NCBI GenBank assembly: GCA_016937995.1
Contig: JAFGVM010000055.1
Location: forward strand, 1-19,609
Length of the DNA stretch: 19,609 nt
From: Candidatus Delongbacteria bacterium
GTDB lineage: Bacteria > UBA4055
Direction: 5' to 3'
Both the position numbers and the translations under genes were made by a program. The notes below the pieces were generated by a model. It made no database searches, had not been told where the DNA came from, and saw nothing but the letters and a program-made list of their open reading frames with translations. Each line of letters starts with the position of its first letter. Position 1 is the stretch's first letter. Positions 13,849 to 19,609 of this stretch are shown piece after piece.

Positions 13849-13938
13849 CAGGGGCGTTATTCATAACACCCTAAAATCCAAAAAACAATCATATGAATTT
13901 TTTTTCGACAAGTTGGGCGTAATAAATTACGCCCCTAC
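13849..13938. repeat. inverted pair of GGGCGTAAT...ATTACGCCC palindromes
   Basis: The first copy, GGGCGTTATTCATAACACCC (13852-13871), is a 9-bp stem with one mismatch. The second, GGGCGTAATAAATTACGCCC (13915-13934), is a perfect 9-bp stem. With their flanks (GCAGG before the first, CCTAC after the second) the two copies are in opposite orientation, separated by 43 nt, which looks like a composite or MITE-like unit. Confidence 0.6.
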
Positions 13939-14036
13939 TTGCATTTTACGCACTTTTTTCTATTTTTTTTCGAAACTTTTTATCAAAAAAAAAGTTAAAC
14001 GTAGTTTAAAACAATATAATATTGGAGAAATTGTGT

Positions 14037-14981
14037 ATGATCAGGATTGAAAATCTTAGTAAGGACTATGGAAAATTCCGCGCAGTTAATTCAATCAGTT
14101 TCGAAGTGAATGACGGTGAGATCCTGGGATTTCTGGGTCCGAACGGTGCAGGTAAATCAACCACTTTAAAAGTGATCACATCATACCTTGCACCCACAGA
14201 AGGAAACGTTTACGTTAATAACCTGAATGTTATTGACGATTCAATGGAAATAAGGGACATGATCGGTTACCTGCCTGAATTAAACCCTTTGTACCATGAA
14301 ATGAATGTTTTCGACTTTTTAAAATTCGTATCTGTATCAAGGGGTTTTGATACAAAACGATTTAAGAAACGACTTGGAGAAGTGATCGAACTCTGTGGAT
14401 TGAAAGGTGTTATGCATAAGGACATCAGAGAACTGTCAAAAGGTTACAAACAGAGAGTCGGACTTGCTCAGGCAATCTTCCATGACCCTAAAATACTTAT
14501 ACTTGATGAACCTACCAACGGCCTTGATCCGAATCAGATAGTCGAGATAAGAGAGCTGATCAAAAATCTTGGAAAAGAAAAAACAGTTATAATAAGTTCA
14601 CACATTTTACAGGAAATTCAAGCTACTGCAGACAGAATGATCATTATTAATGAGGGTAACATAGTAGCCAATGGCACTATTGATGAACTTATGGCTGACT
14701 TCCAGGGGAAAACAAGATTGACAATGGAAATAGCTGATACTACTAAAGACGCGATCAACGATCTTAAGAAAGAATTTATTGAGCTTAATATTACAGAGAT
14801 CGGAATGAACAAAGAAAATGTGTCAGCTACCCTTGAGTATCCAAATCACCGTGACTACAGAAAAGATATTTTCAATTATGCTGTAAATAACAAATGGGCT
14901 ATCCTTGAAATGAGCAGACATAAAACAAGTCTTGAAGATGTGTTCAGGAATCTTACTGTAGAAGGAGGTAAACATGAATAA
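14037..14981 (+). CDS. ABC transporter ATP-binding protein (GldA-like)
   Basis: The ATPase subunit of an ABC-2 type exporter, 314 aa. Walker A is GPNGAGKST (from residue 34), the signature is ELSKGYKQRVGLAQAI, Walker B is ILILDEPTNGLDP and the H-loop is VIISSHILQEIQATADR. A C-terminal domain of ~100 aa follows, as in GldA and related exporter ATPases; KHKTSLEDVFRNLT-type ends are common there (here HKTSLEDVFRNLTVEGG). I chose the ATG at 14037 because GGAG lies 9 nt upstream; a TTG five codons earlier overlaps that ribosome binding site. It overlaps the permease gene by 8 nt. The four-gene arrangement matches the gldA-gldF-gldG cluster of Bacteroidota, which is also widespread in non-gliding bacteria, so gliding cannot be inferred. 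Confidence 0.9.
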   Translation: MIRIENLSKDYGKFRAVNSISFEVNDGEILGFLGPNGAGKSTTLKVITSYLAPTEGNVYVNNLNVIDDSMEIRDMIGYLPELNPLYHEMNVFDFLKFVSVSRGFDTKRFKKRLGEVIELCGLKGVMHKDIRELSKGYKQRVGLAQAIFHDPKILILDEPTNGLDPNQIVEIRELIKNLGKEKTVIISSHILQEIQATADRMIIINEGNIVANGTIDELMADFQGKTRLTMEIADTTKDAINDLKKEFIELNITEIGMNKENVSATLEYPNHRDYRKDIFNYAVNNKWAILEMSRHKTSLEDVFRNLTVEGGKHE

Positions 14982-15687
14982 AATAGCTATAATATACAAA
15001 AAAGAGCTTAAAAATTTCTTTAACTCACCTGTAGCATACATCACATTAGTTGTGTTCCTGCTGATCGGCGGATGGTTCTTCACTTCGACCCTGTTTCTGA
15101 TAAATGAATCTGACCTTAGAACACTTTTTCAGGTAATACCGATAATTTACATTTTTTTCATACCGGCTATCACCATGGGGTTGATCGCCAAAGAAAGAAA
15201 TGATAATACAATGGAATTTCTCACAACACTCCCTTTTGATGATAAGGATATTGTGATCGGAAAATTCCTTGCAGCTTTATCATTGATCGGGACCGCACTT
15301 CTTTTCACACTGGTACATTTTATAACTTTAACCGTGATCGGAACAAACCTTGATGTTGGAGCTTTACTTTCAGGTTATCTCGGTTTATTCCTTGTAGGTG
15401 GAGTTTATGCAGCAATAGGAACATTCAGTTCATCAGTGACAAATAATCAGATCACAGCATTCATAATTTCATTTTTAATAATATTCTTATTCTTCATGAT
15501 GGATAAAATATTATTCTTCGTTCCAGGATTTATGACTTCTTTCCTTCAATTTATGAGTATTGATTACCATCTCAGCAATATATCTCGAGGCGTGATAGAT
15601 TCACGGAATCTGATCTATTTTGGATCAGTGATAAGTTTCTTCTTGCTTATCAGCACTCGAATTTTAGAAATAAGAAAGTGGAGGTAG
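14974..15687 (+). CDS. ABC-2 type permease (GldF-like)
   Basis: A membrane subunit of 237 aa with six hydrophobic segments (first at ~20-40, VAYITLVVFLLIGGWFF; last near 215-230). The sequence YKKELKNFFNSPVAYI at the N-terminus and PAITMGLIAKERNDNTMEFLTTLPF after the second helix are highly typical of GldF/ABC-2 permeases. The start has a strong AAGGAGG inside the end of the ATPase gene. It is 3 nt from the GldG-like gene. The substrate is unknown. Confidence 0.9.
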   Translation: MNKIAIIYKKELKNFFNSPVAYITLVVFLLIGGWFFTSTLFLINESDLRTLFQVIPIIYIFFIPAITMGLIAKERNDNTMEFLTTLPFDDKDIVIGKFLAALSLIGTALLFTLVHFITLTVIGTNLDVGALLSGYLGLFLVGGVYAAIGTFSSSVTNNQITAFIISFLIIFLFFMMDKILFFVPGFMTSFLQFMSIDYHLSNISRGVIDSRNLIYFGSVISFFLLISTRILEIRKWR

Positions 15688-15690
15688 ATC

Positions 15691-17244
15691 ATGGCTAATG
15701 TAATTAACAAAAAACAATTTACAACATATATTCTACTGCTTCTGGCTATAATTCTTGTGCTTAACATTGTTTCTAAGAATTTATTTACAAGACTGGATGT
15801 AACGGATAACAGCATGTATTCACTGTCAGAATCAAGCAAGAACATAATTGAAAAATTAGATGACCGTTTGATCGCAAAAGTCTTCTTCTCTGAAGACCTT
15901 CCGGGTAAAGCGGCCAACTCAAGAAGATTCCTGCAGGATATGCTTGAGGAGTATTCAGCATATTCAGGTGGAAGTTTTAATTTTGAGTTCATTAATCCTG
16001 ACGATGATAAAGATTATCAGAAGGAAGCTATGAACTTCGGTATTCCACCTGTTCAGATCCAGGTCGTTGAAAATGATAAACTTGAGATCAAGAACGTTTA
16101 TATGGGTCTTGTATTACTGTACAATGATAAAAAGGAAGTATTACCGGTCATTGAAACAACTGACGGACTTGAGTATACAATTACCACAGCTATAAAAAAG
16201 ATAACTTCCACCGGTATGAATAAGATCGGTTTTGTAACGAGGAACACAGATCCAAAAGCACATCAGAAAATGAGAGAGATCCTTTCAGAGACATACAATA
16301 TATCAAATGTCGATCTTAATAATGATATCCCTGTGGATATTAACACTTTACTGATCAATGGGTTTACCGACAGTCTTTCAGAAAATGAACTTTACAATCT
16401 TGATCAATTCATAATGAAAGGTGGAAATATCATGCTTTCACAGGGTAAGCTTGATGCAAAACTGCAACAGGGTTATGCTGAAGAGGTAAATTCTAACATA
16501 TTTGAACTGCTGGAGAATTATGGAATTGAAATAAACAAAGATATGATCATCGATCAGGACTGTGGCCAGATACAGATGTCTCAAAGTCAGGGTATCTTCA
16601 GAAGAGTTAACTCAGTAGAATATCCTCCATTCCCGGTAATTCATAAATTCAACAAAGAAAATATAATCGTAAAGAACCTTGAATCAGCACGTTTATTCTT
16701 TGCAAATGAAGTAACCCCACGTGATACAATTAAAAATTTTACTCCATTACTTTTAACTTCAGATAAAACAGGTACTCTGCAGGGTCCAAGATATAATATC
16801 TACCCTATGAATAATCCCGGCATGAAATTCTTCTCAAGCTCCTCAAAAACAGTTGGAGCATTAATCAGTGGTCAGTTCAGCAGTTTTTTCAATAAAATTG
16901 AATCTGAACTTATTACAGATAAATTTTTACCAAGATCATCGAATTCTAACATATTAATAATCGGTAGTACTGATTTTTTTAATGATGCTGCTGCCGGAGG
17001 AGTACCTGAGAACATAGAATTCATTCTTAACAGTATCGATTACCTTTCAGGTGACTCAGAGTTAATAGATATAAGATCCAGAGGAATAACAGCGAGACCT
17101 TTGGAAAAGGTATCAGATGGAGGTAAAAAAATATGGAAATGGGTTAATATCCTTTTACCAGCTTTATTAGTGATACTTTTTGGATTATTCAGATGGAAAA
17201 CTAACAGAAGTAAAAGAAATTTCCTGGAGGAGCTATATGGCTAA
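15691..17244 (+). CDS. GldG-like ABC auxiliary protein
   Basis: 517 aa with an N-terminal membrane helix (~12-28) and a C-terminal one (~480-500), leaving a large extracytoplasmic domain between them. Early motifs RLDVTDNSMYSLSESSKNII and AKVFFSEDLPG, then TTDGLEYTITTAIKKIT, and later ILIIGSTDFFND mark the GldG / ABC-type uncharacterised auxiliary domain. Such proteins accompany GldA/GldF-type exporters and are thought to act on the periplasmic side. Start: GGAGG 6 nt before the ATG. Its last 8 nt overlap the DUF4340-like gene, whose GGAGGAG ribosome binding site lies in the GldG coding end. Function beyond partnership with the exporter is unknown. Confidence 0.85.
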   Translation: MANVINKKQFTTYILLLLAIILVLNIVSKNLFTRLDVTDNSMYSLSESSKNIIEKLDDRLIAKVFFSEDLPGKAANSRRFLQDMLEEYSAYSGGSFNFEFINPDDDKDYQKEAMNFGIPPVQIQVVENDKLEIKNVYMGLVLLYNDKKEVLPVIETTDGLEYTITTAIKKITSTGMNKIGFVTRNTDPKAHQKMREILSETYNISNVDLNNDIPVDINTLLINGFTDSLSENELYNLDQFIMKGGNIMLSQGKLDAKLQQGYAEEVNSNIFELLENYGIEINKDMIIDQDCGQIQMSQSQGIFRRVNSVEYPPFPVIHKFNKENIIVKNLESARLFFANEVTPRDTIKNFTPLLLTSDKTGTLQGPRYNIYPMNNPGMKFFSSSSKTVGALISGQFSSFFNKIESELITDKFLPRSSNSNILIIGSTDFFNDAAAGGVPENIEFILNSIDYLSGDSELIDIRSRGITARPLEKVSDGGKKIWKWVNILLPALLVILFGLFRWKTNRSKRNFLEELYG

Positions 17245-17758
17245 GAAAAACAATTTTATGAAGACCTATATCATAATATTCCTTGTACTTGCAGCATTTT
17301 TGATCTTTGTTTCTCTGAGAAATAAAAAGTTCGAACAGACTTCTGAACCTGTTTTTAAAGTTAATCAGGTCAATCTTACTTCATTCACGCTATCAAAGGG
17401 TGATGACTCAGTAACATTGTTAAAAGATGATTCTCTCTGGGTATTTCAGGAACCGGATACTGGAATGGTAGATCAAAACAAGATCAAAACTCTACTTGAA
17501 AATACTCTAAAAATTCAGAGAACAGGATTTATTACTGATAAACCTGAAAAATACTCTCAGTTCAATGTTGATTCCAATGCGGTGAAATTTGAGCTGTTCG
17601 TTTCAGGGCAAAAAGTTGAGGAACTATTGATAGGTAGATCAAAATCCAGCTGGTCAACTAACTATATAAAGTATCCTGTTGACCCGAAAATATATATCTC
17701 GCAGGAGTCCATTTTGAACAGAGTTCAGGAAAAAGCTGATTTCTGGAGAAAACGATAG
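17237..17758 (+). CDS. short DUF4340-like membrane-anchored protein
   Basis: 173 aa from the ATG at 17237, which has an excellent GGAGGAG before it; a longer in-frame extension lies inside the gldG-like gene. There is one N-terminal membrane helix (~9-27, TYIIIFLVLAAFLIFVSL), then a beta-rich domain: VNLTSFTLSKGDDSVTLLK, DSLWVFQEPDTGMVDQNKI, LLIGRSKSSWSTNYIK, and the end ADFWRKR. The pattern 'W.V..P....D...I..LL..' matches DUF4340 proteins that follow GldA/F/G genes. Most such proteins are longer with two or three repeats of the module; here only one is present, with no sign of frameshift. It is likely a periplasmic accessory of the exporter (inference). Confidence 0.75.
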   Translation: MAKKNNFMKTYIIIFLVLAAFLIFVSLRNKKFEQTSEPVFKVNQVNLTSFTLSKGDDSVTLLKDDSLWVFQEPDTGMVDQNKIKTLLENTLKIQRTGFITDKPEKYSQFNVDSNAVKFELFVSGQKVEELLIGRSKSSWSTNYIKYPVDPKIYISQESILNRVQEKADFWRKR

Positions 17759-17768
17759 TTTGAAAAAT

Positions 17769-17793
17769 AAGAGCGGATATACAGTCCGCTCTT
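17769..17793 (+). terminator. hairpin terminator after the exporter operon
   Basis: AAGAGCGGA (17769-17777) and TCCGCTCTT (17785-17793) form a 9-bp perfect stem with a 7-nt loop, 10 nt after the DUF4340-like stop. The U-run after it is poor (CATGTTT), so efficiency is uncertain. Confidence 0.65.
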
Positions 17794-17837
17794 CATGTTT
17801 AGCAGACACACTATTTCTCTTTTTATTAAAATACTTC

Positions 17838-17866
17838 TTGACATTTTTTAGTACTCCCAATATTTT
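17838..17866 (+). promoter_or_regulatory. sigma-70-type promoter of the DsrE-like gene
   Basis: A consensus TTGACA (17838-17843), a 17-nt spacer and TATTTT (17861-17866), 38 nt before the ATG, whose ribosome binding site is CAGGAG. Confidence 0.6.
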
Positions 17867-17903
17867 TCCCACGAAAAACAATAAAAATGATCAGGAGTAA
17901 ATT

Positions 17904-18263
17904 ATGTCTAAAATGGTTATCACACTTAACAGTTCGGAAGTAAAAACAATTAATTCAGCTTTGACGGTAGCTGTCTCCGCACTTGCAATGGGAGATGAAG
18001 TAATAATGTTCGCTCTTCCGGCAGGAATGCCACTTTTCAAAAAAGGAAAACTTCATGAAATTAACCTCGCATCTCCTAAATCTCCTGACACCGAAGAAAT
18101 GTTCAGTGGTTTTATTGCCTTGGGAGGAAAACTTATGATCTGTGAGCTTGGATTTGATGTAAACGGATTGAAAAAAGAAGATCTTATAGAAGATATTGAG
18201 ATCGTAGGCGCAACCACATTTGTTGCCGCTGCTCAAGGTTCTGAAATTACCTTCTCTTTTTAA
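17904..18263 (+). CDS. DsrE/DsrF-like small sulfur-relay family protein
   Basis: 119 aa with the DsrE-like alternating beta-alpha fold: MSKMVITLNS, INSALTVAVSALAMGDEVIMF, then GKLMICELGFDVNGLKKEDL, and EIVGATTFVAAAQGSEITFSF. The Cys in LMICELGFDV is at the position of the reactive Cys in DsrE/TusD-type proteins. Such proteins pass sulfane sulfur with TusA partners, or act in related unknown roles. Adjacent tusA, 100 nt downstream on the same strand with its own promoter, supports a sulfur-relay pair. No dsrAB, TusBC or DsrC genes are in the window, so the specific pathway is unknown. Confidence 0.8.
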   Translation: MSKMVITLNSSEVKTINSALTVAVSALAMGDEVIMFALPAGMPLFKKGKLHEINLASPKSPDTEEMFSGFIALGGKLMICELGFDVNGLKKEDLIEDIEIVGATTFVAAAQGSEITFSF

Positions 18264-18286
18264 AGAAATTTACAAAAATAATTAAC

Positions 18287-18315
18287 TTGACATTGAGTTC
18301 TTATAAAAATAACTT
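18287..18315 (+). promoter_or_regulatory. possible promoter of tusA
   Basis: TTGACA (18287-18292) with TAACTT (18310-18315) at 17-nt spacing; an alternative -10 would be TTATAG (18314-18319). It lies between the DsrE-like gene and tusA. Confidence 0.45.
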
Positions 18316-18364
18316 ATAGTTCTAACAAACAAATGACAAAATAAATTAGATAAAGGAGAACAAA

Positions 18365-18589
18365 ATGGCACAAAAAGAATTAGATTGTTTAGGACTTAAA
18401 TGCCCTCAACCAATACTTAAAGTGGTAGCTTTAGTACCTACTATGGCAGAAGGTGATATACTTGAAATTAAAGCGGATTGCCCGTCTTTCCCGACTGATA
18501 TCAAAGCATGGTGTGACAGAACAGGAAAAACATTAATGTTCTGTATGGATGATGGCAGTGGCGTTCACTCTGCTCAGATTCAGTTTTAG
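18365..18589 (+). CDS. tusA: sulfur carrier protein TusA
   Basis: A 74-aa TusA-family sulfur carrier. The family motif is complete in LDCLGLKCPQPILKV (CPxP with the sulfur-accepting Cys), followed by the typical AEGDILEIKADCPSFPTDIKAWCDRTGKTL beta-alpha-beta core (Cys and Trp-Cys are extra cysteines). The family acts in tRNA thiolation, molybdenum cofactor maturation or sulfur oxidation. A strong AAAGGAG lies before the ATG. It is probably linked to the DsrE-like gene upstream. Confidence 0.92.
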   Translation: MAQKELDCLGLKCPQPILKVVALVPTMAEGDILEIKADCPSFPTDIKAWCDRTGKTLMFCMDDGSGVHSAQIQF

Positions 18590-18606
18590 TGGTGATGAGA
18601 AAAAGT

Positions 18607-18643
18607 AAAAAGGCGATCAGTTAAAATTGATCGCCTTTTTTTT
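18607..18643. terminator. bidirectional rho-independent terminator between tusA and def
   Basis: AAAAAGGCGATCA (18607-18619) pairs over 13 bp with TGATCGCCTTTTT (18628-18640) around an 8-nt loop; the T-run extends to 18643. On the opposite strand the A-tract serves def, whose stop is at 18664. Confidence 0.9.
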
Positions 18644-18663
18644 ATAGAATGTAAAATAATATC

Positions 18664-19182
18664 TTATGTATTTTTACTCTTCATGTTCTTTAATTTCTTT
18701 TTAAGAAGATCTTTTTTTATTTGAGGGATCCTTGAAATGAAAAGCACACCGTCCAAATGGTCATACTCATGTTGTATTACTCTTGCCAGCATTCCGTATG
18801 CGTTAATAATTTTTTCTTCACCGTTCAGATCAGTATACTTAACAGAGATCTCTTCAGGTCTTTCTACGATCTCATAAATCCCCGGAACAGATAAGCACCC
18901 TTCTTCCATTTTTATACTGCCTTTTCTGTCAGTAATAACAGGATTAATAAATGCTTCTTTAAAACTTGGTACTTTTTCGCCTTGCTCATTTTCGTAACTG
19001 AGCATTGTAACAACAAAAAATCTTTTTGATATTCCAATTTGAGGTGCGGCAAGCCCTATACCATTTGCCTTAGGACATTCAATTATCATATCTTCAATAG
19101 TATTTCTAAGATCCTCTGTTATCTCAGTTACTTCTTCAGCTATCTGGTTTAATACTTCAGCACCGTAAGTTTTTATTTCCAC
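18664..19182 (-). CDS. def: peptide deformylase
   Basis: The enzyme removes the N-terminal formyl group from nascent proteins. All three family motifs are present in 172 aa: GIGLAAPQIG (41-50), EEGCLSVPG with metal-binding Cys96, and QHEYDHLDG with the metal ligands His138 and His142 and the catalytic Glu139. The start is GTG at 19180-19182 (revealed as M-E-I-K-T-Y-G), with a weak AGGCG site. It follows yajC by 9 nt, so the two are likely cotranscribed. The gene ends at the bidirectional terminator shared with tusA. Confidence 0.96.
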   Translation of the reverse strand: MEIKTYGAEVLNQIAEEVTEITEDLRNTIEDMIIECPKANGIGLAAPQIGISKRFFVVTMLSYENEQGEKVPSFKEAFINPVITDRKGSIKMEEGCLSVPGIYEIVERPEEISVKYTDLNGEEKIINAYGMLARVIQHEYDHLDGVLFISRIPQIKKDLLKKKLKNMKSKNT

Positions 19183-19191
19183 TTTAGTCGC

Positions 19192-19527
19192 CTATTGCTT
19201 TTTTTCTAATTTTTGCTCTTTAACCTGTTCTGCAACACTGCTTTTCAGCATCTCAATATCACTATTTGCAGAAACCTTAATAACAAATGTTTGGTCCCTG
19301 ACTTCTACGATAGTTCCATATATCCCACCGATAGTAACCACTTTATCACCCTTAGTCAGTTCTGTAAGCATTTGCTTCTGCTCTTTAGCTTTTTTACTTT
19401 GTGGTCTTATCATTAAAAAATAAATAATGAATATGATCAAAATAAACGGGACCATTCCTGCAAAACCACTTCCCTGCTCTCCACCCTGTCCTGCCTGTGA
19501 CATAGCTATTAAATCGTATGTGTTCAT
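19192..19527 (-). CDS. yajC: preprotein translocase subunit YajC
   Basis: A 111-aa accessory subunit of the SecDF complex. A Gly/Gln-rich N-terminus (QAGQGGEQGSGFAG) precedes one membrane helix (~24-41, VPFILIIFIIYFLMIRPQ). The soluble domain has the family signature RPQSKKAKEQKQMLTELTKGDKVVTIGGIYGTI. The ribosome binding site is GGAGAG before the ATG. The genes upstream lie outside the window; the 82 bases 19528-19609 hold no gene I can recognise. Confidence 0.95.
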   Translation of the reverse strand: MNTYDLIAMSQAGQGGEQGSGFAGMVPFILIIFIIYFLMIRPQSKKAKEQKQMLTELTKGDKVVTIGGIYGTIVEVRDQTFVIKVSANSDIEMLKSSVAEQVKEQKLEKKQ

Positions 19528-19609
19528 GCTCTCTCCAAATTAGTTTTTAGGTTTCTAAATATAAGTTTTCGGCTTTATCATTGCAAGATTATTTATCATA
19601 AACTTTTCC

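Noticed and set aside
14015-14020. TATAAT just before the GldA-like gene as its promoter -10
   Set aside because: Transcription would begin inside the ribosome binding site, and no -35 lies at the right distance; the A/T-rich context makes chance likely.
13829-14050. 73-codon plus-strand frame before the ABC ATPase
   Set aside because: It is built from palindromic repeats and homopolymer runs and has no ribosome binding site.
14037-17758. Gliding motility locus
   Set aside because: Only the exporter part is present; the same genes occur in many non-gliding bacteria and no other gld, spr or T9SS gene is in the window.

Overview
The window is about 19.6 kb of low-G+C bacterial DNA (A/T-rich by eye) from a diderm (Gram-negative-type) organism. 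It encodes a phosphate-selective outer-membrane porin, several secreted proteins and YajC. Most genes have clear Shine-Dalgarno sites (AGGAG/GGAGG), and two small genes have TTGACA-type promoters. That argues against Bacteroidota proper. The secreted C-terminus at the left edge (a GAF..W..GW block followed by one Fn3-like domain) resembles proteins of candidate phyla near the FCB group, such as Delongbacteria or Cloacimonadota. This placement is inference; the window holds no rRNA or other marker gene.

Layout. Positions 1-427 hold the 3' end of a large secreted protein. Positions 588-11601 form an almost wholly minus-strand phosphate island. In transcription order it reads phoB-phoR-pstB-phoU (overlapping or nearly so, then a terminator), an OprP/OprO-like porin, pstS-pstC-pstA, a thioredoxin-type arsenate reductase arsC, then an aquaporin, a secreted family I inorganic pyrophosphatase and a rhodanese-fold protein without its catalytic cysteine. 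A broken plus-strand four-helix-bundle (S23/IVS-type) gene lies between arsC and the aquaporin. Positions 11814-13577 hold a plus-strand APH/Mph-like kinase and an MtfA-like zinc peptidase with a C-terminal SEC-C motif. Positions 14037-17758 hold a four-gene Gld-type ABC exporter unit (ATPase, permease, GldG-like auxiliary protein, short DUF4340-like protein). Positions 17904-18589 hold a DsrE-like gene and tusA, each with its own promoter. Positions 18664-19527 hold def and yajC on the minus strand.

How the genes fit together. PhoR/PhoB would sense phosphate limitation. The porin, PstS, PstCA and PstB would carry Pi across both membranes, with PhoU as the negative regulator. Direct repeats of (t/c)TAAC spaced exactly 11 nt, the geometry of a Pho box, lie upstream of phoB, pstS, the porin and also the aquaporin-pyrophosphatase unit. 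I infer that the secreted pyrophosphatase supplies Pi from extracytoplasmic PPi as part of the same regulon. ArsC beside the Pst genes fits arsenate entering by the phosphate route, and the wide-filter aquaporin could release arsenite.

Non-coding content is unusually rich. Degenerate tandem heptamers (period exactly 7) occupy six intergenic stretches. A roughly 124-bp imperfect palindrome abuts the pstA stop codon. The gaps at 7405-7698 and 13578-14036 hold several different short palindromic repeats. I saw no CRISPR array, tRNA, rRNA, transposase or phage gene, and no clearly new multi-gene defence or metabolic system. The most original signals are the heptamer loci, the palindrome and the Pho-box-controlled aquaporin-pyrophosphatase unit.
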